A stretch of 64,000 bases of DNA from DASZUK01 sp035547695 (GCA_035547695.1 DASZUK010000008.1:113751-177750), one strand, 5' to 3'. Numbered from the stretch's first letter, positions 54,168 through 63,950 are shown. The notes: generated from the sequence alone by a model not told the origin. A program made the numbers and translations.

Positions 54168-54533
54168 ATGACGAAGCAACCACGACGCGGCCACTGCGCA
54201 CGGTGTGGCCGGCCGGCCTCGGTGGAGATCGTCTACCAGGGCCGGACCGCCGACGGCGTCCTCGCGGAGCCCGTCGCAGAGCGGCTCTGCGACCGCCACC
54301 GCCAGCCGAAGGGGGACGGGCTGACCATGCAGGTCCGCACCCTCGCCGTCGGCTCGGCACCGACCCGGTCGTCGGCACCAGCACCAGCACCAGCACCCGT
54401 ACCCGCGGTCACGGTCACGGGGGCCCGCCGGCGGCTGTTCCCGGGGCACCGCCGGCCGTGGACGCCGCTGTCGCTGCTGGCCGACCGGCCGTCCGGACCC
54501 GCCGGAGGGTCGTCCGGACCCGCCGGCGGGTAA
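54168..54533 (+). CDS. Small zinc-ribbon-like protein
   Basis: 121 aa from ATG 54168, 6 nt after GGAGGAGG. Opening cysteines HCARCGRPA and then LCDRH resemble a one-knuckle zinc site. The Ala/Pro repeat (APAPAPAPVPA) and a Pro/Gly tail follow. Function unknown; preceded by an elaborate promoter. Confidence 0.6.
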   Translation: MTKQPRRGHCARCGRPASVEIVYQGRTADGVLAEPVAERLCDRHRQPKGDGLTMQVRTLAVGSAPTRSSAPAPAPAPVPAVTVTGARRRLFPGHRRPWTPLSLLADRPSGPAGGSSGPAGG

Positions 54534-54605
54534 GGGGCGGGTGCAGGTAAGGGGGGCGGGTAGGGACCCGTTCGGATGGCGGCCGGGTTCGGCCGGTGGC
54601 CGGGT

Positions 54606-54998
54606 TCAGCCCAGGATCTTGGCCTTGGCCTTCTCGAACTCGTCGTCGGAGATGGCCCCCTTGGCCTTCAGGTCGGTCAACTTGGCCAGCTCGTCGGCGG
54701 CGCTGGGCCCGCCGGCGGTCTGGCGGACGTAGTCCGAGAAGGCCTTCTCCTGGGCCTTGGCCTCCTGGACGGACCGCTCGTGCATGCTGCCGCCGCGGAC
54801 GATCAGGTAGATGAACGCCCCCAGGAACGGCAGGATGATCACCAGCAGCACCCAGAAGAACTTGGCTGCCCCGCCCATGTCGTGGCTGCGGAAGATGTCC
54901 ATGAAGATGGAGATGATCAGCCAGATCCAGATGAAGAACAGGAAGAACTCGAGCATCGTCCAGAAGATGTCGAGCAGCGGGTAGTCCGTTCCGAACAT
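54606..54998 (-). CDS. SHOCT-domain membrane protein (PLDc_N type)
   Basis: 130 aa from ATG 54998, with AAGGAGG upstream. Two membrane helices (FWTMLEFFLFFIWIWLIISIF; FFWVLLVIILPFLGAFIYLIV) match the PLDc_N type; the C-terminal ELAKLTDLKAKGAISDDEFEKAKAKIL is a SHOCT domain. Common in actinobacteria, function unclear. Confidence 0.9.
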   Translation of the reverse strand: MFGTDYPLLDIFWTMLEFFLFFIWIWLIISIFMDIFRSHDMGGAAKFFWVLLVIILPFLGAFIYLIVRGGSMHERSVQEAKAQEKAFSDYVRQTAGGPSAADELAKLTDLKAKGAISDDEFEKAKAKILG

Positions 54999-55084
54999 TC
55001 CTAACCCCTCCTTGGTGGTCCCCCCGGCGGGCGCCGGACGAGGTTGGCGCCGGGAGAATTCAAGCATGCGGTCCGGCCGGTGGC

Positions 55085-55190
55085 GTGGACCGGCACCGGG
55101 GCCGGCGCGGGGACTGCCGCGGACCGGCACCGGGGCCCGGCGCAGCGACTGCCGTGGACCGGCACCGGGGCCGGCGCGGGGACTACGGGG
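55085..55190. repeat. 34-35-bp tandem repeat containing a stop codon
   Basis: Three copies of GTGGACCGGCACCGGGGCC... start at 55085, 55119 and 55154. In the third, CTG is CTA, which provides the minus-strand TAG stop (55183-55185) of the alkylsulfatase gene. Confidence 0.9.
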
Positions 55191-56985
55191 TGACCACCGC
55201 GAAGCTGGAGCTCGGGGCGTCGGTGAGGGACAGCAGGGTGCCCAGCACCCCGGCATCGCCGGTGGTCTCGACGCCGTCCGTCGACCCGGACCCCATCAGG
55301 CCCAACAGTTGGGGGCGGGTGAGGGTGACGGTGAGGTCGGCCTGGTGGTCCCGGCTGGTCGGGTGGTGGATGAGCACGCCGTTGGACAGCTCCATGAAGT
55401 AGTCCTCGCCGGCGTCGGTGAACCGCCACAGGACCGACAGGGTGGTGCCGGCGGCCCGGGGCCCGTCGATGCGGATGGCGATGCTGTCGAACAACTGGGT
55501 CACCGTCATGGCCGGGGCGATGCCGGCCGCGGACACCGCGGTGGCCTTGACGCCGTGCTGCAGCTCCCGGGCGCCCATCAAGAAGCAGTTCCGCCAGGTG
55601 GCGCACTCGGCGCCGTACCCGAGCCGGGTGAGGGCCTCGGCCAGGACGTCGCGGGCGGCGGCGCAGCCGGGGTCGGCGAACACGGCATGGCTGCCCAGCT
55701 CGGCGGCGAACCGGAGGTCGCCGTCGTCGAGGAACTCCCGGGCCTTGGCGGCCAGTTGCTCCGGGCCGCCGACCAGCGTGGCGTACCGCTCGGCGGCCGC
55801 CTCCGGCGGGTGCTGCCACAGATGGGCCGGGTTGCCGTCGTACCAGCCCAGGTACCGCTGGTAGACGGCCTTGATGTTGTGGTTGGCCGACCCGTAGTAG
55901 CCGCGGGCGTGCCAGGCCGCTTCCAGGGCCGGCGGCATCTGGACCATCTCGGCGATCTCGCTGCCCACGTACCCCTGGTTCATCAGCCGCAGGGTCTGGT
56001 CGTGGAGGTAGCCGTAGAGGTCGCGCTGCTCGCCCAGGAACCGGCGGATGTGGTCCTGTCCCCAGGTCGGCCAGTGGTGGGAGGCGAAGGCCACGTCGGT
56101 GCCGCCGAGGAACAGCTCCATGGCCTCGGCCAGGTACCGGGACCAGATCCGGGGGTCTCGGACCTGGGCGCCCCGGAGGGTCAGCAGGTTGTGCAGGTTG
56201 TGGGTGGCGTTCTCGGCCAGGCACAGCGCCCGGAAGGCCGGGAACCAGAAGTTCATCTCCGCCGGGCACTCGGTGCCCGGGGTCATCTGGAACACGATGC
56301 GGACCCCGTCCACGACCTCCTCCTGGGAGGTGGCCGTGATGTCCAGGGTCGGGGCCAGCAGGCCCACCGACCCGGTCGACGTCCGGGGTCCCAGCCCCAT
56401 GCCGAGCACCCCGGCCGGCCCGACCGGCAGGGCGTCCCCGGCGTAGTACATGCCCCGGCGCAGCATGGCCGGGCCGGCGTACACGTTCTCGGAGATCGCG
56501 TGCTCCATGAAGTGCTCCGGGGCGATGATCGGCACGGTGGTGCCCGCCCCGACCACGCCGAGCACCCCGCCGAAGTGGTCGATGTGGGCGTGGGTGTAGA
56601 TGACCGCCGTCACCGGCCGGTCGCCCCGGTGGGCCCGGTAGAGGGCCAGGGAGGCGGCGGCGCACTCGGCGGAGATCAGCGGGTCGATGACGATGACGCC
56701 GTTGTCCGACTCCACCAGGGTCATGTTGGACAGGTCCAGCCCCCGGGCCTGGTAGATGCCGGGGGTCACCTCGAACAGCCCCTGGACCGCCGTCAGTTGG
56801 CACTGCCGCCACAGGCTGGGGTTGACGGTGTCCGGGCACTCGCCGGCCACCGCACGGCCGACGGCGTCGATGTCGTAGACGACGTTCCCCGACGCGCCGT
56901 GGACCACACCGGGCTCCAGCCGGGCGATCAGGCCCCGGTCGGCGTTGTCGAAGTCGGTCCGGTCCTGCCAGGCCAGGTTGTCCAT
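55183..56985 (-). CDS. Alkyl/aryl-sulfatase, SdsA1/BDS1-like metallo-beta-lactamase fold
   Basis: 600 aa. Zn-site THAHIDHFGG (131-140), ENATHNLHNLLTLRGAQVRD with its Glu/His ligands, and HHWPTWGQD. The alkylsulfatase dimerisation and C-terminal SCP2-like domain follow. It releases sulfate from alkyl sulfates (SDS-type esters). No signal peptide is seen, so it is likely cytoplasmic. ATG 56985. A paralog lies at 59074-60981. Confidence 0.92.
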   Translation of the reverse strand: MDNLAWQDRTDFDNADRGLIARLEPGVVHGASGNVVYDIDAVGRAVAGECPDTVNPSLWRQCQLTAVQGLFEVTPGIYQARGLDLSNMTLVESDNGVIVIDPLISAECAAASLALYRAHRGDRPVTAVIYTHAHIDHFGGVLGVVGAGTTVPIIAPEHFMEHAISENVYAGPAMLRRGMYYAGDALPVGPAGVLGMGLGPRTSTGSVGLLAPTLDITATSQEEVVDGVRIVFQMTPGTECPAEMNFWFPAFRALCLAENATHNLHNLLTLRGAQVRDPRIWSRYLAEAMELFLGGTDVAFASHHWPTWGQDHIRRFLGEQRDLYGYLHDQTLRLMNQGYVGSEIAEMVQMPPALEAAWHARGYYGSANHNIKAVYQRYLGWYDGNPAHLWQHPPEAAAERYATLVGGPEQLAAKAREFLDDGDLRFAAELGSHAVFADPGCAAARDVLAEALTRLGYGAECATWRNCFLMGARELQHGVKATAVSAAGIAPAMTVTQLFDSIAIRIDGPRAAGTTLSVLWRFTDAGEDYFMELSNGVLIHHPTSRDHQADLTVTLTRPQLLGLMGSGSTDGVETTGDAGVLGTLLSLTDAPSSSFAVVTP

Positions 56986-57088
56986 GGCCAGCCTCCCTTT
57001 CTCGTCCCCGCCCCGCCGCTGTCGCTGTCGCTGTCGGCACCAGCCTGTCTAGCTGTCCGGAGGCCGGCTGTCAGCACGCACCCGCCGG

Positions 57089-57205
57089 CGGGTCACGTGG
57101 CGGCGGAAGGGTTACGGGTGGGGGAGGGTCACGTGGCGACAGTGGGTTACGGGCGGCGGCGGGTCACGTGGCGACAGTGGTTACGGCCGGCGGAGGGTCA
57201 CGTGG
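57089..57205. repeat. 34-36-bp tandem repeat containing a stop codon
   Basis: GGGTCACGTGG occurs at 57090, 57126, 57161 and 57195 within longer units. In the fourth the TCA (57198-57200) is the minus-strand TGA stop of the next gene. Confidence 0.88.
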
Positions 57206-57590
57206 TCTGGTGGTGGTGGTCGCGGTGGTGGTCCCGCTTGCGGAGCGGGAACACCAGCTCGGCCACCCAACTGCAGACCCCGACGATGAGGCCGCCGAGG
57301 ATGGCGGCGCCGACGTTGTCGACGGCCAGGTCGCTGGAGATCCAGGCGGTGAGGGCCAGCAGCAGGGCGTTGACCACCACCAGGAACAGGCCGAGGGTGA
57401 GGACGATCACCGGCAGGGTGAGCAGCCGCAGGATGGGCCCCACGACGGCGTTGACGACGGTGAACAGGACGGCCACCCACAGCAGGGACCCGAAGCCGCT
57501 CTTGACGTGGATGCCGGGGACCACGTGGGCGACGAGGTAGAACACCGCGGCGATGGCCACCAGGCGGAGGGCCAGCCGTACGATCACCAT
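57198..57590 (-). CDS. Phage-holin-family (YvlD-like) membrane protein
   Basis: 130 aa with four helices; ATG 57590. AHVVPGIHVKSGFGSLLWVAVLFTVVNAVVGPILRLLTLPVIVLTLGLFLVVVNALLLALTAW pattern (in part) is that of the PF04020 family. A His-rich tail (RDHHRDHHHQTT) closes it. Role unknown, probably not phage-derived. Confidence 0.88.
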   Translation of the reverse strand: MVIVRLALRLVAIAAVFYLVAHVVPGIHVKSGFGSLLWVAVLFTVVNAVVGPILRLLTLPVIVLTLGLFLVVVNALLLALTAWISSDLAVDNVGAAILGGLIVGVCSWVAELVFPLRKRDHHRDHHHQTT

Positions 57591-57649
57591 GCGGTCACCA
57601 TCGAGGGGCCCGCCCTTTCCCGCCGTCGGCCATGCCCGGTCCGGCGCCC

Positions 57650-59077
57650 TTAGACGCCCGGCCGGGCGGCGATCCGGCCCTCGTCGATGGCGGCCCGGAA
57701 GGCGGCGTAGTCGCGGGCGTTCTGGTCGGCGTAGGCCTCGGCGAACTCGGCGATGGCCCGGTCGAAGGTGGGGCCGTTGCCGAGGTAGCCGGCGATGACC
57801 ATGCGGTCGCCGGACCGGGCGTGAGCCCGGGCCAGGGTGGCCCCGCAGAGCTGGCCGTAGAGGGCAAGGCCGACCGGCTCGGCGGTCTGCGGGTCGAACG
57901 ACCCCTTCCAGTCCCGGAGCTGGCGCAGGTAGAAGTCCCGTTCCTGCCCGTCGAACCCGACGGTGCGGGCCCACCCCAGGAACAGGTCGCTGACCGCCTG
58001 CATCAGGTGCTGGCCGGCCACCACCCGCTCGCCGTTGTGCCCGGCTCCCGGTTCGGCGGGCAGGAACCGCTCGATGACCGAGGCCTGGGCCTCCTTGGCC
58101 TGGATGAACAGCGGGTCGCGGCCGTCGCGGCCGAGGAACAGGCCGACCCAGGCCCTGGTGCCGACGCTGCCGACCCCCACCACCTTGTGGGCGACGTGGA
58201 CCAGTTGGTAGCGGGCGAACAGGTTCCGGACGTCGGGCCGCAGGGTGGCCCGGTAGGCCTCGGCCACCTCCATGAGCACCTCGGCGGCACGGGCCGCGTC
58301 GGCCTCGGACAGCATGTCCTCCACCGCCACCACCACCGGCGGGTTGCTGACGATGCGGACCTGGCCGTCGACTGTCCGGGTCAGCTTCCCCAGGGCCTGC
58401 AGGCTGTCGTGGCTGCGGGCCTTGGCCAGCAACTGCTGGACCTGCTTGCGGTTCGGCGGCCGCAGCGCCGGGGCCACCGACGCCAGCACGTCGTCGGCGT
58501 CGACGTGCTGGTACCAGGCGTCCAGGTGGCCGAGCGAGGCCAGCGACTGCATCTCGGCCCGGTACCCGTTGGCGGTCTGCAGGACGGCCCGCCGGCGCTG
58601 GGCGGTCGAGAACCCGCGGGCCCGGCCGGCGATGGCGATGCTGGCGGCCAGCCGCTTGACGTCCCACTCCCACGGCCCGGGGTAGGTCTCGTCGAAGTCG
58701 TTCAGGTCGAACACCAGGTGGCGCTCGGGGGAGCCGAAGAGGCCGAAGTTGCACAGGTGGGCGTCACCACAGATCTGGGTGATGACCCCGGTGCGGGGGG
58801 TGCCGGCCAGGTCGGCGGCCATCACGACGGCGGCGCCGCGGAAGAAGGCGAACTCCGACTCCATCATCCGGCCGTGCCGGACCGGGACGAGGTCCGGCAC
58901 CCGGCTGGCCGCCTGCTCCTCCAGGAGCGCCACCGGGTCCGGCCGGTCCGGTCCCAGGGACAGGTCGGCGTGGGAGGACCGCGGGGCCTGCCCGCGGAGG
59001 CTCTTGCCGACCTCCATGCGCTCCTGCGGGGTACCGGCAGCCGGCATGGTGCCCGGCACGGTGACGGCGGTGGTCAT
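57650..59077 (-). CDS. DUF2252 family protein
   Basis: 475 aa from ATG 59077, overlapping the upstream stop (ATGA). Kinase-like fold family: RHGRMMESEFAFFRGAA, ICGDAHLCNFGLFGSPERHLVFDLNDFDETYPGPWEWDVKRLAAS (catalytic GDxHxxNF and metal DxND) are plain. Its substrate is unknown. Translational coupling to the alkylsulfatase suggests related work. Confidence 0.92.
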   Translation of the reverse strand: MTTAVTVPGTMPAAGTPQERMEVGKSLRGQAPRSSHADLSLGPDRPDPVALLEEQAASRVPDLVPVRHGRMMESEFAFFRGAAVVMAADLAGTPRTGVITQICGDAHLCNFGLFGSPERHLVFDLNDFDETYPGPWEWDVKRLAASIAIAGRARGFSTAQRRRAVLQTANGYRAEMQSLASLGHLDAWYQHVDADDVLASVAPALRPPNRKQVQQLLAKARSHDSLQALGKLTRTVDGQVRIVSNPPVVVAVEDMLSEADAARAAEVLMEVAEAYRATLRPDVRNLFARYQLVHVAHKVVGVGSVGTRAWVGLFLGRDGRDPLFIQAKEAQASVIERFLPAEPGAGHNGERVVAGQHLMQAVSDLFLGWARTVGFDGQERDFYLRQLRDWKGSFDPQTAEPVGLALYGQLCGATLARAHARSGDRMVIAGYLGNGPTFDRAIAEFAEAYADQNARDYAAFRAAIDEGRIAARPGV

Positions 59078-60981
59078 GGCGTCACAATATTGAAATTCGG
59101 GTCGAACTCGTCCATGAGGCCGGCCAGGGTGTCGAGGACGCCGGCGTCGCCGTCGACCGTGACCTGGCCGCCGTCGATCAACTTGCCGGCGGCGGCTGGC
59201 TGCAGCAGGACGCCGACCAGGGCGGCCTTCGGGCCGGACACGGTGAGCTGGGCGGCCGGCGACGCCCCCCGGCGGGCGTTGAGGACGCCGCGTTGCACCC
59301 ACATGGTCCAGGTCTCGGCCAGGTCGGTGAACGCGAAGTCGACGCGGAGCTCCACCTCGGCGGCCCGGTCACCGACGAGGTGGACGGCGGCGAAGTCGAA
59401 CAGGATGTCCACCGGCATCCCCATGACGGTGTCCGGGCTGGCGGTGGCGAACGTCGCCGGCTGGACGCCGTCCCGCAGCTCCCTGGCGGCGGTGAGGAAC
59501 ACCCCCCGCCACTGCGGCCCCTCGGCCTGGTAGCCCATCTGCTCGTAGGCGTCCGCCTGCAGCTCCCGGGCGGCCTGGTTGTCCGGCTCGGCGAACACCA
59601 GGTGGTGCAGGATCTGGGCGGCCCACCGGTAGTCGGCGGCGTCGACCGCCCGCCGGCCCTCGGCCAGGATGTTGTCGGCGCCGGCGAACGCCACGAACCG
59701 CTTGGCCGCCTCCGCCGGCGGGTGGGGGTGCAGGGACACCGGGTCGCCGTCCCACATGCCGAGCTCCTTGGTGAACACCGCCCGGACGTCGTGGTGGAGG
59801 GTGCCGTGGTAGCCGCGGTTGAACCACTTCCGGCCGAGGCTGTCGGGCAGCTCGATCTCCTCGGCGGCCTCCAGCGGGGTGTACCCCTTGTTGGCCAGCC
59901 GGAGGGCCTGGTCGTGGATGTACTTGTAGGTGTCCCGCTGGGACTCGATGAAGGGGACCACGTGCTCGTTGCCCCACACCGGCCAGGTGTGCGGGCCGTA
60001 GTGCACCTCGGCCTGGTCGCCCCACCGCTCCAGGGTCTCGTCCAGGTAGCGGGCGAAGTTGCGGGCGTCCCGGGTGCGGGCGCCACGCAGGGTCTGGATG
60101 TTGTGCAGGGAGTGGTTGGCGTTCTCGGCGCAGGACAGCGCCTTCAGCTCGGGGATCCAGAGGTGCAGCTCCTCGGGCGCCTCGGTGTCGGGGGCGTACA
60201 GGAACTCGAACCGGAGGCCGCCGAGCTCCCGGGTCTCGCCGGTCCGGGTGATGCCGTCGGTGGGGGAGAGGTACGACACCGTGGGCCCCGGCAGGCTGAC
60301 GACGCCGATGCCGCAGGTGAGGTGGCCCCTCGGATCGAGGTCCAGCAGGCTGCCGAAGGCGTAGGCCGCCCGGCGGGCCATGGCGTTGCCGGCCACCACG
60401 TTCTCGCCGATGGCGTACTTGTCGAACGAGGCGACGGTGCCCGGGGCGACGATCGGCACCTTGCCGGAGGCCACGTCCTCGGCGTCGACCACCCCTTTGA
60501 CCCCGCCGTAGTGGTCGATGTGGGTGTGGGTGTAGACGACGGCCACCACCGGCTTGTCGCTGACGTGCTCCCGGAACAGGGCCAGGCCCTGCTTCGCCGC
60601 TTCGACGCTGGCCATGCAGTCGACGACGACCAGGCCGCCGGGGGCGTCCACGACGGTCAGGTTGGCGATGTCGTTGTTGCGGACCTGGTAGAGGCCGTCC
60701 ACGATCTTGAACAGCCCGGCCCGGCGGAGGAGCTTGGACTGCCGCCACAGGCTGGGGTGCACCGTGTCCGGTGCCAGGGCGTCGTCCTCGATGTAGTCCA
60801 GCGCCGACAGGTCGAACATGACGCTCCCCTCGTCGCGGACCACCCGGCGGTCGGGGATGTCGGCGACGAACCCGCGCTGGGTGTCGAAGAAGTCCGCCAG
60901 GTCCTCCATGTCGTAGTGGCAGACGGCGTCGTGGTTGGCCCCGGCGGTGGCCTCGGTGGCGTCCTTGGGCGTGTACGGCAT
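59074..60981 (-). CDS. Second alkyl/aryl-sulfatase (paralog)
   Basis: 635 aa. THTHIDHYGG (151-160), ENANHSLHNIQTLRGARTRD, and the SCP2-like C-terminus. Ends FDPNFNIVTP, like SSSFAVVTP of the first sulfatase. ATG 60981; stop overlaps the DUF2252 start by 4 bp, and the SulP gene is divergent. Confidence 0.92.
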   Translation of the reverse strand: MPYTPKDATEATAGANHDAVCHYDMEDLADFFDTQRGFVADIPDRRVVRDEGSVMFDLSALDYIEDDALAPDTVHPSLWRQSKLLRRAGLFKIVDGLYQVRNNDIANLTVVDAPGGLVVVDCMASVEAAKQGLALFREHVSDKPVVAVVYTHTHIDHYGGVKGVVDAEDVASGKVPIVAPGTVASFDKYAIGENVVAGNAMARRAAYAFGSLLDLDPRGHLTCGIGVVSLPGPTVSYLSPTDGITRTGETRELGGLRFEFLYAPDTEAPEELHLWIPELKALSCAENANHSLHNIQTLRGARTRDARNFARYLDETLERWGDQAEVHYGPHTWPVWGNEHVVPFIESQRDTYKYIHDQALRLANKGYTPLEAAEEIELPDSLGRKWFNRGYHGTLHHDVRAVFTKELGMWDGDPVSLHPHPPAEAAKRFVAFAGADNILAEGRRAVDAADYRWAAQILHHLVFAEPDNQAARELQADAYEQMGYQAEGPQWRGVFLTAARELRDGVQPATFATASPDTVMGMPVDILFDFAAVHLVGDRAAEVELRVDFAFTDLAETWTMWVQRGVLNARRGASPAAQLTVSGPKAALVGVLLQPAAAGKLIDGGQVTVDGDAGVLDTLAGLMDEFDPNFNIVTP

Positions 60982-61187
60982 GGTCGGCTCCCCGGGGGTC
61001 GGTCCAGCTCAACGAAGGGTTTTGTGAACTGCTTCACGACCTCCTGGGACCACGCTGAGAAGACGTGGTGGTCGGCAACTTCCGTGCAACCATGGTGCGC
61101 CGAGGTCGCATGTTCGTCAACCGGCGGCGTCCGCTGCGGGGCGGCCGCCGGCCGGCGGGGACGGTCGGCGCGAGGACGAGGGGGCCG

Positions 61188-62954
61188 ATGGCCGATCCGA
61201 CAGGGGCAGCGCGAACGCCGGGCGCAGGGCCGGGCACCGGACGCCGGTGGCTGCCGTCGTGGCTGTTCGGGTCGCTGTTCCCGTACCGGAGGTCGTGGCT
61301 GGCCCACGACGTGGTGGCCGGGGTCACCGTCTGGGCGGTGCTGGTGCCCGAGGCGCTGGCCTACGCGTCCATCGCCGGGGTGTCCCCGGCGGTCGGCCTG
61401 TACGCCGCGCCGTCGGCGCTGATCTTCTACGCGGCGTTCGGCAGCTCCCGGCACCTGGTGGTGGGGCCGATGTCGGCCACGGCGGCCCTGTCGGCGGCGG
61501 CGGTGGGGTCGACGGTGGCCGGCAACAGCGGCATGTACGCCACCCTGACGGCCACCCTGGCGGTGACCGCGGGAGTCCTCGCCCTGGGGTTCGGGTTGGC
61601 CCGGCTGGGGTTCATCGCCGACTTCATCTCGGAGCCGGTGCTGAAGGGGTTCATCATCGGGCTGGCCCTCACCATCATGATCGGCCAGGTGCCGAAGCTG
61701 TTCGGGGTGGCCAAGGGGGACGGCGACTTCTTCTCGCAGCTCGCCCACCTGATCGGGCACCTGGGGGACACCAGTGGCTGGACCCTGCTGGTCGGCGCCG
61801 GGTCCCTGGGGGCGGTGCTGGTGCTGCGCAGGGCGGCCCCGGCGGTGCCCGGCTCGCTGGCGGTGGTGGTGGTCGCCATCGTGGTGGGCTGGGCCGCCCA
61901 CCTCGACGACCACGGGGTGGCCCTGGTGGGCCACATCGACAAGGGGCTGCCGCACTACGGGTTCCCGGACGCCCCGCTGCACGACTACGTGGACCTGGGG
62001 TCGTCCGCCGTCGGCATCGTCCTGGTCGGCTTCGCCGAGGGGCTGGGGGCGGCCAAGACGTACGCGGCGGCCCGGCACTACGACATCGACGCCAACCGGG
62101 AGCTGATCGGGCTGGGGGCGGCCAACGTCGCCGCCGGGCTGAGCTCGGGGATGGTGGTCAACGGCAGCCTGTCCAAGACGGCGGTGAACGGCGCCGCCGG
62201 GGCCCGGACGCAACTGTCGGGGCTGGTGGTGGCCGCCCTCACGGTGCTGACCCTGCTGTTCCTGACCGGCCTGTTCCAGTACCTGCCGGAGGCCACCCTG
62301 GCGGCGGTGGTGGTCGTGGCGGTCAGCGAGCTGGTCGACGTCGGGGCGATGGTGCGGCTGTACCGCACGGTGACCGGCCCGCTGCACGCCATCTACGGCC
62401 ACGTGGCCCGGGCCGACTTCATCGCCGCCCTGGCCGCCCTGTCGGGGGTGGTGGTCTTCGACACCCTGCCGGGGCTGTTCATCGGCATCGGCATCTCGGT
62501 GGTCCTCATCGTCTACCGGGCGTCCCGGCCCCACGTGGCCGAGCTGGGCCTGGCCCCGGGGACCGCCGACCACTACGTGGACCTCGGCCGGGACCCCGGG
62601 GCGGTGGCCCCGGACGGGCTGGTGGTGCTCCGGGTGGAGAGCGGGCTGTTCTTCGCCAACGCCGACAACGTCCGGGCCGTGGTCCGGGGGGCGGCCGCCC
62701 GGCCGGGGGTGGCCGGGGTGGTGCTCGACGTGGAGTCGGTGCCGGCCATCGACGTGACGGCCGCCCGGATGCTGGGGGAGCTGCTCGGTGACCTGCGTCG
62801 CGACGGGGTCGACCTGGTGCTGGCCCGCAGCCTCGGCCAGGTCCGCGACGTGCTGTCGGTGGCCGAGCCGGACCGGCCGGCGCTGCCGGTGTACCCCACC
62901 GTCCGGGCCGCGGTGGCCGAGCTGCGGCGCGGAGGCGACGATGGCGCAGCCTGA
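61188..62954 (+). CDS. SulP-family sulfate permease
   Basis: 588 aa from ATG 61188; GAGGACGAGGGGG precedes it, and an upstream ATG (61065) would add 41 residues. About eleven helices (GVTVWAVLVPEALAYASIAGVSPAVGLYAA...). A C-terminal STAS domain follows (LVVLRVESGLFFANADNVRAVV...GVVLDVESVPAIDVTAARML). It moves sulfate or another anion. It is divergent from the alkylsulfatases, which release sulfate. Confidence 0.94.
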   Translation: MADPTGAARTPGAGPGTGRRWLPSWLFGSLFPYRRSWLAHDVVAGVTVWAVLVPEALAYASIAGVSPAVGLYAAPSALIFYAAFGSSRHLVVGPMSATAALSAAAVGSTVAGNSGMYATLTATLAVTAGVLALGFGLARLGFIADFISEPVLKGFIIGLALTIMIGQVPKLFGVAKGDGDFFSQLAHLIGHLGDTSGWTLLVGAGSLGAVLVLRRAAPAVPGSLAVVVVAIVVGWAAHLDDHGVALVGHIDKGLPHYGFPDAPLHDYVDLGSSAVGIVLVGFAEGLGAAKTYAAARHYDIDANRELIGLGAANVAAGLSSGMVVNGSLSKTAVNGAAGARTQLSGLVVAALTVLTLLFLTGLFQYLPEATLAAVVVVAVSELVDVGAMVRLYRTVTGPLHAIYGHVARADFIAALAALSGVVVFDTLPGLFIGIGISVVLIVYRASRPHVAELGLAPGTADHYVDLGRDPGAVAPDGLVVLRVESGLFFANADNVRAVVRGAAARPGVAGVVLDVESVPAIDVTAARMLGELLGDLRRDGVDLVLARSLGQVRDVLSVAEPDRPALPVYPTVRAAVAELRRGGDDGAA

Positions 62955-63360
62955 GGGCGGGGAGGGCCCCGGTGGGGGCGGCGGCGAGGACGGCGGCGGG
63001 GGACCCGGCGGGGAGGACGGCGAGGGGCGGTACCCGCCGGCCAGCCGCCGGACGTACTTCGCCGAGGAGCGCACGTTCCTGGCCTGGTGGCGCACCGGCA
63101 TCGCCGCCGCGGCGGTGTCCCTGGGGGTGGGTGGCCTGGTGCCCCGGCTGGGCGACCTGCCGAAGGGCCGGTTCCTGGCCCTGGGCGCCGCCTACGGGGC
63201 GTTGGCCCTGTTCTTCGTGGTGGGCGGCACGGTGCGGGCCCGGAGGTCCGGCCGGGCCCTCGAACACGGCGCCTACGCCGCGGCGTCGTGGACCGTGGTC
63301 GTGCTGGTCACCGTCTACACGTCGGTCCTGATCGTCCTGACCGTCGTGGCGCTGTTCTGA
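62941..63360 (+). CDS. DUF202 (YidH-like) membrane protein
   Basis: 139 aa from ATG 62941, with GGAGG upstream, overlapping the SulP stop by 14 bp, so translation is coupled. The Gly-rich N-terminus is followed by FAEERTFLAWWRTGIAAAAVSLGVGG and two further helices, as in DUF202. Confidence 0.88.
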   Translation: MAQPEGGEGPGGGGGEDGGGGPGGEDGEGRYPPASRRTYFAEERTFLAWWRTGIAAAAVSLGVGGLVPRLGDLPKGRFLALGAAYGALALFFVVGGTVRARRSGRALEHGAYAAASWTVVVLVTVYTSVLIVLTVVALF

Positions 63361-63560
63361 CGGCTCTGACGGCCGGACGTGGCGGTCCGAGCCGGGGTCC
63401 GGGGAGACGGGGGGTCCGGGGAGAGCGGGGGGATGGGGGGAGAGAAAGGAGCGGCCGGGGAACGCACAGTGACGGAGAGTGACCGAATGGCCGATCGACG
63501 TTACCGATCGACCGCAGATGCCCGGGGCCGGGACCGGCCGCCGGGGGAAACGGAGCAGAC

Positions 63561-63950
63561 ATGTCAACGCAGTTCGCGGTGCGCAGTACCGGCTGGAGGA
63601 CGTTCGCCGGCGTCCTCTTCGTGGTGGTCGGGGCCTTCAACTTCATCGACGGCATCGTGGCCATCGCCAACGCCCACTACCTGAGCGACCACCTGGTGTT
63701 CGGTGACCTCAGATCCTGGGGGTGGACCATGCTGATCCTCGGGATCATCGTGTTCCTGGTCGGCCTGGCCATCCTGGCCGGGCAGGCGTGGGCCGGCTGG
63801 GTCGGCATCGTGCTGGCCGCCCTCAACGCCATCGGGCAGTTGCTGTTCCTGCCGGCGTACCCGTTCTGGTCGGTCATCACGATCGCCCTGGACGTGGTGG
63901 TCATCTACGGCCTGGCCGTGTACGCCACCACCCCGGCCGAACCGAGCTGA
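63561..63950 (+). CDS. DUF7144-like four-helix membrane protein
   Basis: 129 aa from ATG 63561. Four helices with little polar sequence: WRTFAGVLFVVVGAFNFIDGIVAIANAHYL; WGWTMLILGIIVFLVGLAIL; AWAGWVGIVLAALNAIGQLLFLPAYPFWSVITIALDVVVIYGLAVYA (in part). Common in actinobacteria, function unknown. Confidence 0.85.
   Translation: MSTQFAVRSTGWRTFAGVLFVVVGAFNFIDGIVAIANAHYLSDHLVFGDLRSWGWTMLILGIIVFLVGLAILAGQAWAGWVGIVLAALNAIGQLLFLPAYPFWSVITIALDVVVIYGLAVYATTPAEPS

Noticed and set aside
57198..57590. Phage holin as sign of a prophage
   Set aside because: The YvlD/PF04020 family is chromosomal and no phage genes are nearby.
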